A model generated the notes under the pieces. That model was not told the DNA's origin. It saw nothing but the letters and a program-made list of their open reading frames with translations, and made no database searches. A stretch of DNA of 32,055 bases from Actinomycetota bacterium (lineage in GTDB: Bacteria; Actinomycetota; Thermoleophilia; Solirubrobacterales; Solirubrobacteraceae): the NCBI GenBank assembly GCA_009699505.1, contig WLOB01000008.1, positions 1 through 32,055 of the forward strand, written 5' to 3'. Every line of letters starts with the position of its first letter. The first letter of the stretch is position 1. A program made the translations under genes and the position numbers. This document shows, piece by piece, positions 31,117 to 32,055 of this stretch.

Positions 31117-31122
31117 ACGCTA
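31117..31122 (-). promoter_or_regulatory. -10 element of the response regulator gene
   Basis: On the minus strand GGGTAGCGT is followed by six bases (AGGTGA) and the GTG start. The spacing matches the leaderless-type starts of the adenylate cyclase and FadR-type genes. Here the six bases also resemble a Shine-Dalgarno sequence, so translation could be either way if transcription starts further upstream. Confidence 0.45.
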
Positions 31123-31339
31123 CCCGTACGCGGGTCGTGGGGCGCACGATCGACGACCAGGGGAGCCCCTTCGGCCCCCGACGGCCGGGTGTCCATCCCC
31201 GTCCAGGCCGGACCCGCCGGTCAACCCGACCGTCCACCGGTCGGCGTGGGCCGACCGGGGTGGGACCTCGATGGGCATCGCGCCCCGCGGACCGCGGGGG
31301 ACCGACGGCCTCTCGGGGCGCCACGCCGCCCCGGTCCCC

Positions 31340-32038
31340 CTACGGCTGCGTGGGCGAGAACCGGCGCGCCGAGCGCTCGGCGATCCGGCGGGCGACGAGG
31401 TCGGGATCGACCGTCCGGCCGGCCCGCACCAGGCGGAGCACGTCGCGGAGGACCGGCTCGCGCGGGTTGAGCGCCACCGCCCGCCCGATCTGGCGCACCG
31501 CGGCGTCGCGCTCGCCGGCCGTGGCCGCCGCGATGCCGAGCTCCGTGCGGGCGACCCAGTCGTCCGGGGCACGGCGGAGCGCGTCCTCCAGGCCGGACCG
31601 GGCGCCCGCCGCGTCGCCGAGGCGCCGGGCCAGGACCGCCCGGCGGCGGACGACGTCGCCGTCGAACGGGTTCCACGTCGCGGCGCGGTCGAGCGCCCGG
31701 GCGGCGGTGCCCGGGTCGGGGGCGACCTCCGCCTGCCGGCCGGCGCGCGAGGAGACGCCGAGGCTCGCGAACGCCAGGGTGCAGAGCAGGGCCGCGACGG
31801 CGATCCCGGCAATGCGGGGCACCCGGGAGCCTGCGGGCGCGGCGGCCCGGTCGGCGAGGCCCGCCGCGACGCCGCGGGGCGCGGCCGACGGTCCGGCCGT
31901 CGTCCCGGCGGGCGCGCCCCAGGCGTCCGGGGTCGACCCGAGCGGCGCGGCGGTCGGTCCCGTCGAGGCCCCGGCCGGCGCGGCCCACGGGTCCTCGGTC
32001 GACCCGAGCGGCACGGACGACGGTCCCGCCGTGGCCCC
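31340..32038 (-). CDS. TPR-containing membrane protein, N-terminus missing at contig end
   Basis: About 232 residues remain. Residue order: a repeat region rich in Gly/Pro/Ala/Ser, a single transmembrane helix (IAGIAVAALLCTLAFASLGV), then about 110 residues of TPR-like helices (ALDRAATWNPFDGDVVRRRA; GLEDALRRAPDDWVARTELG; AVRQIGRAVALNPREP). The two NP/AP-containing helix pairs resemble the TPR tails that I recall on some actinobacterial O-antigen ligase-like proteins. The track's start (MLFRS) is translated adapter, not protein; the true start lies beyond the window. It probably acts in envelope polysaccharide or protein assembly as an interaction module. It is upstream of, and on the same strand as, the response regulator gene, 229 bp apart. 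Confidence 0.7.
   Translation of the reverse strand, partial: GATAGPSSVPLGSTEDPWAAPAGASTGPTAAPLGSTPDAWGAPAGTTAGPSAAPRGVAAGLADRAAAPAGSRVPRIAGIAVAALLCTLAFASLGVSSRAGRQAEVAPDPGTAARALDRAATWNPFDGDVVRRRAVLARRLGDAAGARSGLEDALRRAPDDWVARTELGIAAATAGERDAAVRQIGRAVALNPREPVLRDVLRLVRAGRTVDPDLVARRIAERSARRFSPTQP
31871..32026 (-). repeat. 66-bp in-frame tandem repeat in the TPR protein gene
   Basis: Two 66-bp units encode 22-residue repeats, GPSSVPLGSTEDPW... and GPTAAPLGSTPDAW..., followed by a partial third (GPSAAPRG). More copies may lie beyond the contig end, and the repeat may be why assembly stopped here. Confidence 0.7.
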
Positions 32039-32055
32039 AGATCGGAAGAGCACAC
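32039..32055. other. Illumina TruSeq adapter remnant (assembly artefact)
   Basis: AGATCGGAAGAGCACAC is the first 17 bases of the standard TruSeq read adapter. It forms the exact end of the window and is not genomic. Translated on the minus strand it gives the well-known artefact N-termini MCSSDL and MLFRS, both present in the ORF track. Confidence 0.95.

Noticed and set aside
31340-32053. MLFRS start of the TPR protein
   Set aside because: These residues are translated from the sequencing adapter; the gene is truncated and its real start is outside the window.
1-32055. tRNA, rRNA, insertion sequences, phage genes or attachment sites
   Set aside because: Looked for on both strands; no cloverleaf, transposase, integrase or terminal inverted repeats were recognised.

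Overview
The window is very GC-rich, with almost every codon ending in G or C, and has tightly packed genes that often overlap by 4 bp (ATGA/GTGA). Family content suggests a high-GC actinobacterium, most likely Thermoleophilia (Solirubrobacterales-like). The hints are a mycofactocin-type SDR, a GabD1-type dehydrogenase, a membrane class III adenylate cyclase, a GpgS domain and Thermoleophilia-like C-terminal modules. The taxonomy is inference. I saw no tRNA, rRNA, insertion sequence, phage gene or CRISPR array. The right edge is a contig end: its last 17 bases match the start of the Illumina TruSeq adapter.

Bases 1-16400 hold a catabolic region. The forward strand carries the ATPase and permease of a ribose-type (CUT2) ABC importer, a SnoaL-like protein, an EthD-like protein and a mycofactocin-type SDR. 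After a hairpin and a new promoter come an acyl-CoA dehydrogenase, a 3-hydroxyacyl-CoA dehydrogenase, an amidohydrolase and a Rieske protein. A convergent minus-strand operon encodes a second amidohydrolase, a thiolase, a second acyl-CoA dehydrogenase, a second SDR and a small unknown protein. A divergent FadR-type regulator lies beside it, followed by an enoyl-CoA hydratase and a GabD1-like aldehyde dehydrogenase. Together these give uptake, acyl-CoA oxidation, hydration, second oxidation and thiolysis of an unknown substrate.

Bases 16400-21600 encode a secreted protein of unknown function, a six-TM HAMP adenylate cyclase and two PAP2-superfamily membrane proteins.

Bases 21750-25670 form a compact minus-strand operon: a NodB-type deacetylase, a degenerate acyl-CoA dehydrogenase-like protein, a NodS-like methyltransferase, and one polypeptide fusing a GT2 glycosyltransferase to a glucosyl-3-phosphoglycerate synthase-like domain. 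Its product is probably a modified sugar or glycolipid; this is the most interesting unit here.

Bases 25670-32055 carry a NarL-class sensor kinase translationally coupled to a coiled-coil protein, a membrane-anchored repeat protein built on PTxDGYGA, a NarL-type response regulator (possibly the kinase partner), and a TPR protein cut off by the contig end.
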